A DNA stretch of 64,000 nt from Achromobacter animicus. Lineage in GTDB: Bacteria; Pseudomonadota; Gammaproteobacteria; Burkholderiales; Burkholderiaceae_B. The DNA lies in the NCBI RefSeq assembly GCF_902859585.1, contig NZ_CADIJM010000007.1, positions 1 through 64,000 on the forward strand. The letters run 5' to 3'. Made by a program: the position numbers and the translations under genes. Under the pieces are notes generated by a model. The model had not been told where the DNA came from. It worked only from the letters and a program-made list of their open reading frames with translations, and made no database searches. Of this stretch, positions 15,034 through 23,368 are shown in pieces; the stretch's first letter is position 1; each line of letters opens with the position of its first letter.

Positions 15034-16002
15034 ATGAGACTGTCGTGGCGTATTGCCCTGGCCAGCACGGTGCTGGCGCTGTCGGCCAACCCCGCATCGG
15101 CCGACAACTGGCCGACCAAACCCGTCCGCATGGTGGTGCCGTTTCCGCCGGGCGGCGCAACCGATGCGGCCGCGCGCATCTATGCGCAGCATCTGGGAGA
15201 CTTCCTGGGACAGAGCGTGGTCGTCGAGAACAAGGCCGGCGCGGGCGGCGAGATCGGCGCCGAATTTGTCGCCAAGTCCGCAGGCGACGGCTACACCCTG
15301 CTGATGGGCGCAGTCGGCAGCCATGCCATCCACGCCGCCATGCCCGACAAGCCGGGCTACGACTTCGGCACGGCATTCGTTGGCGTGTCCATGGCCACCA
15401 GCATGCCGATGGCGGTGGCCGTGAACAGCAGCAAGATTCCAGCCAGGAACGTGCAGGAACTCATCGCTCTGGCCAAGAGCAAACCCGGATCTATCACCTT
15501 CGGGTCAGCCGGACCCGGCACTTCGCAGCACATGGCCGGCGAGCTCTTCCAGGCGGTCACCGGCACGCGGCTCATGCACGTGCCTTACCGCGGCAGCGGT
15601 CCCGCCATTACGGATCTTCTGGGCGGCCAGATCGACATGGTGATCGAAACCCTGCCTGCGCTGCTGCCGCAGGTCGCCAGCGGCAAGATCCGGCTGCTGG
15701 GCGTCACGACGGCCAAGCGCGCCACCGCGTTGCCCGACCTGCCGACGCTGGCGGAACAGGGGGTGAAGGATTATTCGGTTGCCACCACGTATGCCCTGCT
15801 TGCGCCGGCAGGCACCCCGCCCGCGGTCGTGGACAGGCTGTCGGACGGCATGCAAAAGGCCGCGGCGATGGAATCCGTGCAGCAGGCCGCGCTGAAGCTG
15901 GGCGCCGACGCCATCGCCACCTCGCCCGCCGACACCAGCGGGATGCTCAAGCAGGAAGTCGCGCGCTGGGCCGACGTGGTGCGTCTGTCGGCGGCGAAAT
16001 GA
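15034..16002 (+). CDS. Bug-family (TctC-like) periplasmic solute receptor
   Basis: This 322-residue receptor has a signal peptide (MRLSWRIALASTVLALSANPASA) and the Bug hallmark NWPTKPVRMVVPFPPGGATDAAARIYAQ. A GAGGAGAG ribosome site precedes the ATG. The stop overlaps the start of the FAD-dependent protein (ATGA), so the two are translated together. The operator-like palindrome at 14931-14945 suggests control by the IclR protein encoded downstream. There are no TctAB permease genes nearby. Confidence 0.94.
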   Translation: MRLSWRIALASTVLALSANPASADNWPTKPVRMVVPFPPGGATDAAARIYAQHLGDFLGQSVVVENKAGAGGEIGAEFVAKSAGDGYTLLMGAVGSHAIHAAMPDKPGYDFGTAFVGVSMATSMPMAVAVNSSKIPARNVQELIALAKSKPGSITFGSAGPGTSQHMAGELFQAVTGTRLMHVPYRGSGPAITDLLGGQIDMVIETLPALLPQVASGKIRLLGVTTAKRATALPDLPTLAEQGVKDYSVATTYALLAPAGTPPAVVDRLSDGMQKAAAMESVQQAALKLGADAIATSPADTSGMLKQEVARWADVVRLSAAK

Positions 16003-17648
16003 CGCGCGCCACCGCACTGGCCCAGCCGGCCACCTCCGAACTCGCCATTGTCGGCGGCGGCTCGGTTGGCGTCAGCTTCCTGTATCAGTTCCTGTTGGCG
16101 CTGCAAGCCGCGCCGGCCGTGCGCCCGCCGACGGTCCATCTCTTCGAACCGCAGGCCGACCCCGGTCCGGGCGGCGCGTACCAGGACGACCTGCGCAGCA
16201 ACCTGCTCAACATTCCCGCAGGCAACATGTCCGCGCGCGCCGACCATCGGCTGGACTTCGTCGACTGGCTGCGCGAACAGGATGCGGACTGGCTGCACGG
16301 CTACGGCGTCACGGCCATCGACCCTGCCGACTTCCTGCCGCGTCCGCTGTTCGGCGCCTACATGCGCGCGGTTTACGAGCGCTGCCGCCGGCTGGCCGAA
16401 ACGCTGGGCGTGACGCTGGCGCATGTGCCTGACCGCGTGCACCTGGTGGTCCCGCAGCCTGATGGCCGTGTGCACGTCCAGTCCGATCATGGCGTGCCGA
16501 TCGCGGCGCGCCACGTCGTGTTGTGCAACGGCAACCTGCCTTCGCAGGCGTTTCCTGCGCTGGATGGCGTGGCAGGCTACTTCAACAGCCCGTATCCGGT
16601 GTCGGCGCTGGCACAAGCCATCGCGCCCGATGCGTCCGTGTGCGTCGTCGGCACCAGCCTGAGCGCCGTGGACGCCGTGGCTGCATTGCAGCAGGCCGGA
16701 CACCGCGGCCCCATTCTGTGCGTCTCGCGCAACGGGCGGCTGCCATCGGTGCGCAGTCCGCACAACCGTGCGCCCGGCACGCTGCAACAGCTGAGCGCCG
16801 ACGGCGCGCTCCAACTGGCGGCTCGGCATGGCGGCGCGCTGACGCTGGACGTCATCTGGCAGGCGCTGCGGGACGAGGTGATGGCGTTGCACGGCTCGCT
16901 GGACGACGACGATGTGTTGGGCATCGACGGCGACGCGCGTGCCGCCTTGGATGATGAAATCCGCCGGTCGGCCACGGCGCCGCGTCCGTGGCAGGCGGTG
17001 GCCGCCGCCACCAATGGGGCGGTGGAACGGATCTGGCATCTGCTGCCGGACACCGAACGGCGCCGCTTCCAGTCGACTTGGCGTTCGCTATGGATGGCTC
17101 GGCGCGCGACCTTCCCGATGCGCAACGCCTTGAAGTTGCAGGCATTGTTCGGCGCCAAGCAGCTCCACGTTGCCGCCGGCTTTGCCGGCTGCGATCACGA
17201 TCCGGCCACCGGCCTGTTCCGCACACGGCTGCGCACGGCAGGTGAGCACGTCGAACACACAAGCCAGTATCTGATCAATGCCACGAGTTTTTCCGTGGAT
17301 GCGCAGCGCACGGCCGATCCGCTGGTGTCCCAGTTGCTGCGCGACGGTCACGCGCAGGCCGATCCGCATGGCGGCCTGGCGCTGGACTACGGCACCGGCT
17401 GCCTGAAGAACGCCGGTGGCCACATCGTGGCGGGCGTCTCGGTGCTGGGCAGCCTGGCAGGCGGCACGTACTTCTGGACCACGTCCATGGACGTAAATGC
17501 CCGGCTGGCGCGCGATCAGGCCGAACGGATCGCGGCCACCCTGCGCGCCGCGCCCGCTACTGATCCAGAAATCCCCGGCGATATCCCATCCCCTGAGAGA
17601 TGGACTGCGCACAGGCCGCCACATCCGGCGCAAGCTGCTTCATCCTAG
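15999..17648 (+). CDS. FAD/NAD(P)-binding oxidoreductase-like protein
   Basis: This 549-residue protein starts MTRATALAQPATSELAIVGGGSVGVSFLYQF, a dinucleotide-binding GxGxxG fold, followed by FEPQADPGPGGAYQDDLRSNLLNIPAGNMSAR, a pattern of the FAD-NAD(P)-binding family (NAD_binding_9 type, related to HI0933/ornithine-hydroxylase-like proteins). A second Rossmann motif appears at VCVVGTSLSAVDAVAAL. It is coupled to the Bug gene (ATGA overlap). Its last about 30 residues run antisense into the IclR gene and look like read-through sequence, so the original stop may have been lost. The reaction is unknown. Confidence 0.82.
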   Translation: MTRATALAQPATSELAIVGGGSVGVSFLYQFLLALQAAPAVRPPTVHLFEPQADPGPGGAYQDDLRSNLLNIPAGNMSARADHRLDFVDWLREQDADWLHGYGVTAIDPADFLPRPLFGAYMRAVYERCRRLAETLGVTLAHVPDRVHLVVPQPDGRVHVQSDHGVPIAARHVVLCNGNLPSQAFPALDGVAGYFNSPYPVSALAQAIAPDASVCVVGTSLSAVDAVAALQQAGHRGPILCVSRNGRLPSVRSPHNRAPGTLQQLSADGALQLAARHGGALTLDVIWQALRDEVMALHGSLDDDDVLGIDGDARAALDDEIRRSATAPRPWQAVAAATNGAVERIWHLLPDTERRRFQSTWRSLWMARRATFPMRNALKLQALFGAKQLHVAAGFAGCDHDPATGLFRTRLRTAGEHVEHTSQYLINATSFSVDAQRTADPLVSQLLRDGHAQADPHGGLALDYGTGCLKNAGGHIVAGVSVLGSLAGGTYFWTTSMDVNARLARDQAERIAATLRAAPATDPEIPGDIPSPERWTAHRPPHPAQAASS

Positions 17649-18321
17649 CGGCGCTCAGACGATCCAGCGGCCCTGAAATGCCGACCGCGGCCACGGGCTG
17701 GTCCAGGCTGTTGAACACGGTCACGGCCAGCCCGCCCACCCCTTCACGCCATTCGCCGCGATTGATCGCGTAGCCGGCACGCGCGATTCTACGCAGTTCG
17801 TCTTTCAAGAGCGGCATGGACACGATGGTGGACGGCGTGTGCCGCACCATCTGCTCCGCGTAGCGTTCGACGTAGCCTTCGGGCTGGTAGGCCAGGAGCG
17901 CCTTGCCGGTCGCCACCGCGTAGGCGGGCGCGCGGCCGCCCACCATGGAGTACGCGCGAATGGGCTGCGGGCTGTCGATCTTGTCCACGTACACCACGTC
18001 AAAGCCGTCCAGCACCGACAGGTGCACGGTCTCGCCGGTCTGGTCCGCCAGCGTGCGCATGTAGGGCGCGGCCAGCTTGCGCACGTCCAGTTGCGCCAAC
18101 TGCCTCGCCGCCAGTTCAAACAGGCGCACGGCCCCGCGGTATCCGCCGCCGTCGTCGTCCTTGATGACGTAGCCGGCGTGAATCAGCGTCTGCAGGGTGC
18201 GATGCGTATTGCTGCGGGTCAGGCCCACGCGCGCGGCCAGCGCGTCGATGGTGCGCGGCGGATTGTCCACATCGGTCACCGCTTCCAGCACCATCAGCCC
18301 TTTAAGCAGCGTCTTGTCCAT
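17557..18321 (-). CDS. IclR-family transcriptional regulator
   Basis: This 254-residue protein has the IclR winged helix at about residues 8-65 (IDALAARVGLTRSNTHRTLQTLIHAGYV) and the IclR effector domain (GETVHLSVLDGFDVVYVDKIDSPQPIRAYSMVGGRAPAYAVATGKALLAY, AVGISGPLDRL). Its 3' end overlaps the convergent FAD-protein gene by 92 bases. A palindrome just upstream of its ATG (18332-18346) recurs in the 14722-15033 divergent region, so it probably regulates itself, the CaiB operon and the Bug-FAD operon. Confidence 0.93.
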   Translation of the reverse strand: MDKTLLKGLMVLEAVTDVDNPPRTIDALAARVGLTRSNTHRTLQTLIHAGYVIKDDDGGGYRGAVRLFELAARQLAQLDVRKLAAPYMRTLADQTGETVHLSVLDGFDVVYVDKIDSPQPIRAYSMVGGRAPAYAVATGKALLAYQPEGYVERYAEQMVRHTPSTIVSMPLLKDELRRIARAGYAINRGEWREGVGGLAVTVFNSLDQPVAAVGISGPLDRLSAARMKQLAPDVAACAQSISQGMGYRRGFLDQ

Positions 18322-18331
18322 TCGTGATTTT

Positions 18332-18346
18332 TCCTAATATTTAGGA
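18332..18346 (-). promoter_or_regulatory. Putative IclR autoregulatory operator
   Basis: The near-perfect palindrome TCCTAATATTTAGGA lies 10 bases before the iclR start codon. It is nearly identical to 14931-14945. Confidence 0.6.
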
Positions 18347-18402
18347 CGGGAACATAGCACGAGACACGCCGCGGGAACAGCGGATTTGCCGCAATGTCCG
18401 CG

Positions 18403-19017
18403 CTAGGCCAGCGTGGCGCGCACAGCGGCAGAGCGGTCCCACAAATTGGGCAGGGTGGGCGACGAATAGCCCGAGACGAATGGCTTGGCGACGCCGGTGA
18501 CCGGGTCGTACACATGGCGCGACACGGCGCCGATGTTGCCGCCGTACAGATGCACGCTGATGGAGACGCGGTCGGGATACGCGTTGGACACCCGGTGGAT
18601 GTCGCCCTCGGCCGGCGACAGGCGCTCCACATCGCCGGGCCGCAGCGTCGTGGGCTCGCCCGCCATGGCCAAACGCCCGTCGACGTCCCGCGTGAACCGC
18701 TGATTGATCTCCGAGCCGCGCAGCATGCCGACATAGCCCCAGACCTCGTGATCGTGCACGGGCGTCAACTGGCCGGGTCCCCAGACAAAGCTCACCAGCG
18801 AGAAGCGCTCCAGCGGATCGCAGTGCAGCAGGTACTGCTGATAGAACTGCGGGTGCGGGGCGGTACAGGCTTCGGGCAGCCAATCGTCGTGGCTCACCAG
18901 GTCCGAGAACGCTGCCTCAAGTTCGGGGCTCTGGTCGAGCGCCTGCGGCGTGGCCAGCCGCGTCGCGGTGGCGATAAAGCGGCGCAGCCGTTCCAGGCCG
19001 GTGGTCGATTCAGGCAT
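18403..19017 (-). CDS. Thiol dioxygenase, probably 3-mercaptopropionate dioxygenase type
   Basis: This 204-residue cupin of the cysteine dioxygenase family oxidises a thiol to a sulfinate using non-haem iron. The three iron ligands are visible: H88 and H90 (TPVHDHEVWG) and H141 (GDIHRVSN). The QFYQQYLLHCDPLERFSLVSFVWGPGQ segment carries Gln where cysteine dioxygenases have the substrate-binding Arg, which is characteristic of bacterial 3-mercaptopropionate dioxygenases. The start at 19017 is chosen for the GGAG site just upstream. It lies beside the IclR gene on the same strand. Confidence 0.85.
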   Translation of the reverse strand: MPESTTGLERLRRFIATATRLATPQALDQSPELEAAFSDLVSHDDWLPEACTAPHPQFYQQYLLHCDPLERFSLVSFVWGPGQLTPVHDHEVWGYVGMLRGSEINQRFTRDVDGRLAMAGEPTTLRPGDVERLSPAEGDIHRVSNAYPDRVSISVHLYGGNIGAVSRHVYDPVTGVAKPFVSGYSSPTLPNLWDRSAAVRATLA

Positions 19018-19184
19018 TGCAGGTCTCCAGGCGGGATCAAATCCCAGAATGAAAAAAGAGTATCCACGATTCAGGACGGCGACGCACGCGTCTGCCGCTT
19101 CCGGCTCGGCCGGACATCGCGCAACCACGCTTGACATCCCCGTGGCGGCGCGTGCAGCGTATCGGACTGTCTGCAAGGTTGGAA

Positions 19185-19973
19185 ATGAAAAACACGCATC
19201 ACGATATTCCGCCCCCGCTGGCGCAGGCGCTGCGCGACGCGCGCCGCGTCGTCGTCTTCACGGGCGCAGGGGTCTCCGCGGAAAGCGGCATCGCCACGTT
19301 CCGCGATGCCTTGACCGGGCTCTGGTCGCGCTTTGACGCACAGGCGCTCGCCACGCCGGAAGCCTTTCAAAAGCATCCCGACATCGTCTGGGGCTGGTAC
19401 GAATGGCGGCGCGCGCAGGCCCTGCGCGCTTCGCCCAACGCCGCGCACCATGCCATCGCGACGCTCGCCCGCCATGTTCCCCAACTGACCGTCATCACGC
19501 AGAACGTGGACGACCTGCACGAGCGCGCGGGTAGCCGCGATGTCACGCATCTGCACGGCAGCCTGCATGCACCGCGCTGTTCGCGCTGCGGCGCCCCCCA
19601 GTCCTTTGCCACGGAAACACCGGAAGAACCCGATGCCGGCCGCCGCATCCCGCCGCCTGCCTGCACGGCTTGCGGCGCCCCGGTCCGGCCGGGCGTCGTC
19701 TGGTTCGGCGAAAGCCTGCCCGCGCAGGCCTGGCGCGACGCTACCGTTGCCGTGCAACAGTGCGACCTGCTGTTCAGCATCGGCACCTCGTCGCTCGTGT
19801 ACCCCGCCGCAGAACTGCCCCAGCTGGCCATCGCAGGCGGCGCCACGGTCGTGCAGGTCAACCCGGCCGCGACGCCCCTGGACGGCCTGGCCCACCACAA
19901 CCTGCGCGGCGCCGCGGCCGAAATGATGCCCAAGGTGCTTGCCGCAGCGAGGTTTGGTGAGGATCCGTCGTAA
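19185..19973 (+). CDS. Sir2-family NAD-dependent protein deacylase (CobB/SIRT5-like)
   Basis: This 262-residue sirtuin removes acyl groups from protein lysines using NAD. It shows the NAD-binding FTGAGVSAESGIATFRD, TQNVDDLHERAG, the catalytic His in HLHGS, and four zinc cysteines (CSRCG and CTACG). Y72 and R75 in WGWYEWRRAQ match the Tyr-x-x-Arg pair that gives class III sirtuins (SIRT5, CobB) desuccinylase preference. The ATG at 19185 follows AAGGTTGGA. It is divergent from the thiol dioxygenase gene. Confidence 0.94.
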   Translation: MKNTHHDIPPPLAQALRDARRVVVFTGAGVSAESGIATFRDALTGLWSRFDAQALATPEAFQKHPDIVWGWYEWRRAQALRASPNAAHHAIATLARHVPQLTVITQNVDDLHERAGSRDVTHLHGSLHAPRCSRCGAPQSFATETPEEPDAGRRIPPPACTACGAPVRPGVVWFGESLPAQAWRDATVAVQQCDLLFSIGTSSLVYPAAELPQLAIAGGATVVQVNPAATPLDGLAHHNLRGAAAEMMPKVLAAARFGEDPS

Positions 19974-20071
19974 CCGGATCACACGTCTATGACACTTGCG
20001 CCACACTCGCGGGGAAACCCTCACTTTCACCATTACAACCGCGCTATACAGTGGTGTAATGAGCTTCGCTT

Positions 20072-20674
20072 GTGGAGATGATCATTCCGTTTTCCTGGAG
20101 ACTTCCCGACGTCTTCGTACGTTCGCCAGACGGTGTGCTGCACCGTGTGGTGCGTCACGCCACGACCACGGAAACCATCGCCCTGCTTGAAGGCATGCCA
20201 AGCAATACCCATCTGGATTGCGAATGCAAGCTCGATAACGGCGAAACGCTGTGCTGGGTGGGCAACGACGAATACCGCCAGTTGAATGGCGGCGCCGTCT
20301 TTCTCGCCGTCACCGCGCACACCACACCTCGAGGCGAGTCGCGGCACAGCGTCTCCGCCCCGAGCGATGAAAAGCCGGCCACCGCGCCGCGTGCCTCTCG
20401 CAAGACATTTGCCGGGGCTCAAGCGCGCCTGCCGCCCGCTGTAGTCAATCTAAAAACCGGCAACGATTGGAGCCTGATCCGCGCCTGGCGCGAGCACCTG
20501 AACATCAGCACTGCTGACATGGCTGCCCGGCTTGGCGTCGATCACTCCATCTATATCGATTTGGAACGGCCCCGCCCGCGGCCCAGGCAGGTCATTCTTG
20601 ACCGCGTGTCCGAAGCCCTCGGCGTTTCGCCGGAACAACTCGATGATTCATTGTTAGGAGGACAGTTTCATTAG
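20072..20674 (+). CDS. Hypothetical protein with C-terminal XRE-like helix-turn-helix
   Basis: This about 200-residue protein was not recognised as a named family. Residues about 10-80 (RLPDVFVRSPDGVLHRVVRHA to GETLCWVGNDEYRQLNGG) are similar to the next protein. A Pro/Ala-rich linker follows, then an XRE-like HTH (WSLIRAWREHLNISTADMAARLGVDHSIYIDLE). The start is uncertain: GTG at 20072 or ATG at 20078, the latter aligning better with the paralogue. An imperfect inverted repeat ATTACAACC/GGTGTAAT lies about 15-40 bases upstream and may be its operator. Confidence 0.7.
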   Translation: MEMIIPFSWRLPDVFVRSPDGVLHRVVRHATTTETIALLEGMPSNTHLDCECKLDNGETLCWVGNDEYRQLNGGAVFLAVTAHTTPRGESRHSVSAPSDEKPATAPRASRKTFAGAQARLPPAVVNLKTGNDWSLIRAWREHLNISTADMAARLGVDHSIYIDLERPRPRPRQVILDRVSEALGVSPEQLDDSLLGGQFH

Positions 20675-20770
20675 CGCAGCGCGCGACGGCATTGCCCCGC
20701 GCCCGCGCCATGAATTGTTCAAACGACTTTGGCGCCGACACCTGACGGCCCGCGCATGGAGGTATTGAAT

Positions 20771-21019
20771 ATGCTCGGCACCGCAAGACGATTGACCGAC
20801 GTGCTCGCCACATCGCCGGATGGCACGTTGTATCGCATTGAACGCTTCGTTTCCGATCCTGGCGCATATTCCGCGCTGGGCACGCCACGCTTCGATCCAA
20901 AGACGCACTGCGTCTGCCGCACCAGTTCCGGTGAAAAGGTTGCGTGGCTGGGCGGCCAGACCTACCAGCTTCTCAAAAGCGGCACATCCCTGACCGCAGT
21001 GGACCGACGACGCGCCTGA
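20771..21019 (+). CDS. Hypothetical small protein, paralogue of the HTH protein's N-terminal domain
   Basis: This 82-residue protein starts at the ATG preceded by GGAGGT (20758-20763). RRLTDVLATSPDGTLYRIERF and GEKVAWLGGQTYQLLKSG align with the first about 80 residues of the upstream protein (RLPDVFVRSPDGVLHRVVRH, GETLCWVGNDEYRQLNGG). It lacks the HTH domain. The two genes are 96 bases apart and probably arose by tandem duplication. It may antagonise or sense for the HTH paralogue; this is inference. Confidence 0.7.
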   Translation: MLGTARRLTDVLATSPDGTLYRIERFVSDPGAYSALGTPRFDPKTHCVCRTSSGEKVAWLGGQTYQLLKSGTSLTAVDRRRA

Positions 21020-21067
21020 CAGCCGCCGCCAACGCATTCCACGACAGCCCGCCCCGACAGCCCGCCA

Positions 21068-21952
21068 CTACCGCCCGAAACGCGTCACGACAAAATCCAC
21101 GAATGTCGTGAGTTTCGGCGGAGCCTGGCGGTCCTTCGCATACAGCAGCGTGATGGGCCGGGCCACCGGCCAGTAAGGCTGCAGGATAGGCACCAAGCGG
21201 CCGGCGCGCACGTCGTCGGCCAGCAGCAACTCCGGCTGCAGCACGATGCCAAAGCCCGCCAGCGCGGCCTGCCGGAGCGCCTGCCCGTTGTTCGACACGA
21301 ACCGCCCCGTCGGATACCCCATTTCTCCGCCCTCGTCCGTGCCAAGCCGCCAGCCGGTGCGCCGGCTCCAATGCGAGAAATCCAGGCACTGATGCCGGGA
21401 CAGATCGCCCGGCACGGACGGGGTGCCGTAACGCGCTAGATACGCGGGCGCCGCGCAGATGATCATCTGGTAAAGGCCGATGCGGCGCGCCACCAGGCCG
21501 GAATCCGCAGGCTCGCCGATGCGCAGCGCCACATCGAAACGCGACGCCACCACGTCCTCCACCATGTCGCTTAGCGACAGCTCCACGCTGACGTCCGGGT
21601 AGATCGACAGGTACTCGGCGATCGCCGGCGCCAGCGCAAAGGATCCGAACGATACGGACGAGGTGATGCGCAGATGCCCGCGCGGCGTCGAGCGCAGCGC
21701 TTCGGCCCCCTGCTCTGCGTCGCGGATGTCGGCAAGGATTGTCTTGCAGCGCGCGAAGTAAGCCTGGCCCGCCTCCGTCAGACTCTGGCGCCGCGTCGTG
21801 CGGTTCATCAGCCGCAGCCCCAGCCGGTTTTTCAGGCCTTTGACATGCTTGGCCGCCATCGCAGGCGACATATCCAGCTGCGCTGCTGCGGCAGACAGGC
21901 TGCCCAGTTCCACCACCGCCACAAAGACTTCCATGCTGAGCAGGCGATCCAT
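21068..21952 (-). CDS. LysR-family transcriptional regulator
   Basis: This 294-residue protein has a LysR HTH at residues 1-60 (MEVFVAVVELGSLSAAAAQLDMSPAMAAKHVKGLKNRLGLRLMNRTTRR) and a full effector domain. It is divergent from the short-chain dehydrogenase gene at 22081 with a 128-bp gap, the classic layout of a LysR protein with its target. Subfamily features resemble the CrgA/DhcR-like group that often controls reductase genes. Confidence 0.93.
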   Translation of the reverse strand: MDRLLSMEVFVAVVELGSLSAAAAQLDMSPAMAAKHVKGLKNRLGLRLMNRTTRRQSLTEAGQAYFARCKTILADIRDAEQGAEALRSTPRGHLRITSSVSFGSFALAPAIAEYLSIYPDVSVELSLSDMVEDVVASRFDVALRIGEPADSGLVARRIGLYQMIICAAPAYLARYGTPSVPGDLSRHQCLDFSHWSRRTGWRLGTDEGGEMGYPTGRFVSNNGQALRQAALAGFGIVLQPELLLADDVRAGRLVPILQPYWPVARPITLLYAKDRQAPPKLTTFVDFVVTRFGR

Positions 21953-22080
21953 GGATTACACACTCCGAGTGTTGACTGATCCAACAATTCTAGGATTTTT
22001 CGGGCGGAATACGGCGCGCAGAATGCGTCCATGCGTCGGCGTCCTGCCGGCGCGCTTTATCGGCATTCCCGGAGAACCTC

Positions 22081-22677
22081 ATGAAGATCATCCTCATCGG
22101 CGCAAGCGGCACCCTCGGAAGCGCGATCGCCCGCGAGCTGGGCCAGCGGCACGACATCATCACAGTGGGCAAGACCCGCGGCCAGTATCAGGTCGACGTG
22201 ACCCGCAGCGACAGCATTCGCGACCTGTTTGAACGCGTGGGCAAGGTAGACGCGATCGTTTCCGCTACCGGCAGCCTGCATTTCGGGCCGCTTGCCGAGA
22301 TGACGGCGGATCAGTTCAAGATCGGCCTGCATGACAAGCTGCTGGGCCAGGTCGACCTGGCGCTGATCGGCCAGCACTACGTCAACGCGGGCGGCTCGAT
22401 CACGCTGACCAGCGGCATCCTGAGCGATGAACCCATCCGCTTTGGCGCCAATGCCGCCGCCGTGAACAGCGCCATCGACGGTTTCGTGCGTGGCGCGGCG
22501 GTAGAACTGCAAGGCGTCCGCATCAACGCAGTCAGCCCCACGGTCTTGGAAGAATCGCTGGACAACTATGGTCCGTACTTCCAGGGTTTCGAAGCCGCGC
22601 CGGCCAGCCGTGTCGCGCTGGCGTACAGCCGCAGCGTGGAAGGCGCGCAGACGGGGCGGGTGTATCGCGTGTGGTGA
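22081..22677 (+). CDS. Short-chain dehydrogenase/reductase
   Basis: This 198-residue SDR has the cofactor motif LIGASGTLGSAIAREL (residues 4-19). The active site seems altered: the segment after LTSGILSDEPIRFGANAAAVNSAIDGFVRG lacks the usual Tyr-x-x-x-Lys, with AAAVNSA in its place. Similar short SDRs of this type are common next to LysR genes in proteobacteria. It is followed by a strong terminator, so it is monocistronic. The substrate is unknown. Confidence 0.9.
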   Translation: MKIILIGASGTLGSAIARELGQRHDIITVGKTRGQYQVDVTRSDSIRDLFERVGKVDAIVSATGSLHFGPLAEMTADQFKIGLHDKLLGQVDLALIGQHYVNAGGSITLTSGILSDEPIRFGANAAAVNSAIDGFVRGAAVELQGVRINAVSPTVLEESLDNYGPYFQGFEAAPASRVALAYSRSVEGAQTGRVYRVW

Positions 22678-22732
22678 TCGCGGGCGTCGCAGCTGCCAAG
22701 AATGCGCAAAATCTGCGACAAAAAACGCGGAG

Positions 22733-22770
22733 AAAAAAAAGCGGCTTGATGAATTCATCAAGCCGCTTTT
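22733..22770. terminator. Bidirectional intrinsic terminator
   Basis: GCGGCTTGATGAATTCATCAAGCCGC (22741-22766) is a perfect 13-bp palindrome with A8 before and T4 after, between the SDR gene (plus) and tRNA-Arg (minus). Confidence 0.92.
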
Positions 22771-22833
22771 CGCGTACGCATTGCTGCGTCTTTCTGGCTG
22801 AAACCATGCTGTGAAGCATGACCTCGAATAAGT

Positions 22834-22910
22834 TGGCGCGCCCGGCAGGATTCGAACCTACGACCCCCTGGTTCGTAGCCAGGTACTCTATCCAGCTGAG
22901 CTACGGGCGC
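22834..22910 (-). tRNA. tRNA-Arg (anticodon ACG), copy 1
   Basis: On the minus strand the gene runs from GCGCCCGTAGCTCAG (5' end at 22910) to CGGGCGCGCCA with encoded CCA. The anticodon stem CCTGG/CCAGG encloses CTACGAA, giving anticodon ACG. It is 77 nt long and identical over its body to the two copies downstream. A TATAAAC box lies just upstream on the minus strand (22924-22930). Confidence 0.97.
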
Positions 22911-23076
22911 CCCGAAAGAGGCGTGTTTATAACACGAAAGAATCGTGCCATGCAAATCGGCCCCGTTTAAATGGCGTACTGGCACAGACAGCGCCCTGGC
23001 CTTTGCGGGATGTCAATGAAACACACGGCCAGGCAGCAGTACGCTGAGTTCAACAAGAACACATCAGGCAGACAGC

Positions 23077-23298
23077 ATGGCCAAGAAATTTCCCCTGCAC
23101 CCCAAACATCCCGAACGCATCTGCTGGGGTTGCGACCGATACTGCTCCACCGATTCCATGGCCTGTGGCAACGGCTCGGGCCGCACCATGCACCCGGCGG
23201 AATCGCTCGGCGAAGATTGGTATCTATTCGGAGATTGGGGCTTCGATGAAGCGGACGACAAGCCGCAATCGAAAGAAAAGGAAGAGGCTGCGCATTGA
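23077..23298 (+). CDS. DUF3079 domain protein
   Basis: This 73-residue protein begins MAKKFPLHPKHPERICWGCD and contains paired cysteines (CWGCDRYC and MACGNGSGR) and WYLFGDWG. This is the conserved DUF3079 family of betaproteobacteria. The Cys spacing suggests a small metal-binding or iron-sulfur protein, but no function is established. It lies between two of the tRNA-Arg genes on the opposite strand. Confidence 0.88.
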   Translation: MAKKFPLHPKHPERICWGCDRYCSTDSMACGNGSGRTMHPAESLGEDWYLFGDWGFDEADDKPQSKEKEEAAH

Positions 23299-23368
23299 AG
23301 CGATGGGGCTGTATTGGATGTATCGATGGGATGCGCAGTTATTGGATGCGCATCGGTGTGATGCCCCA

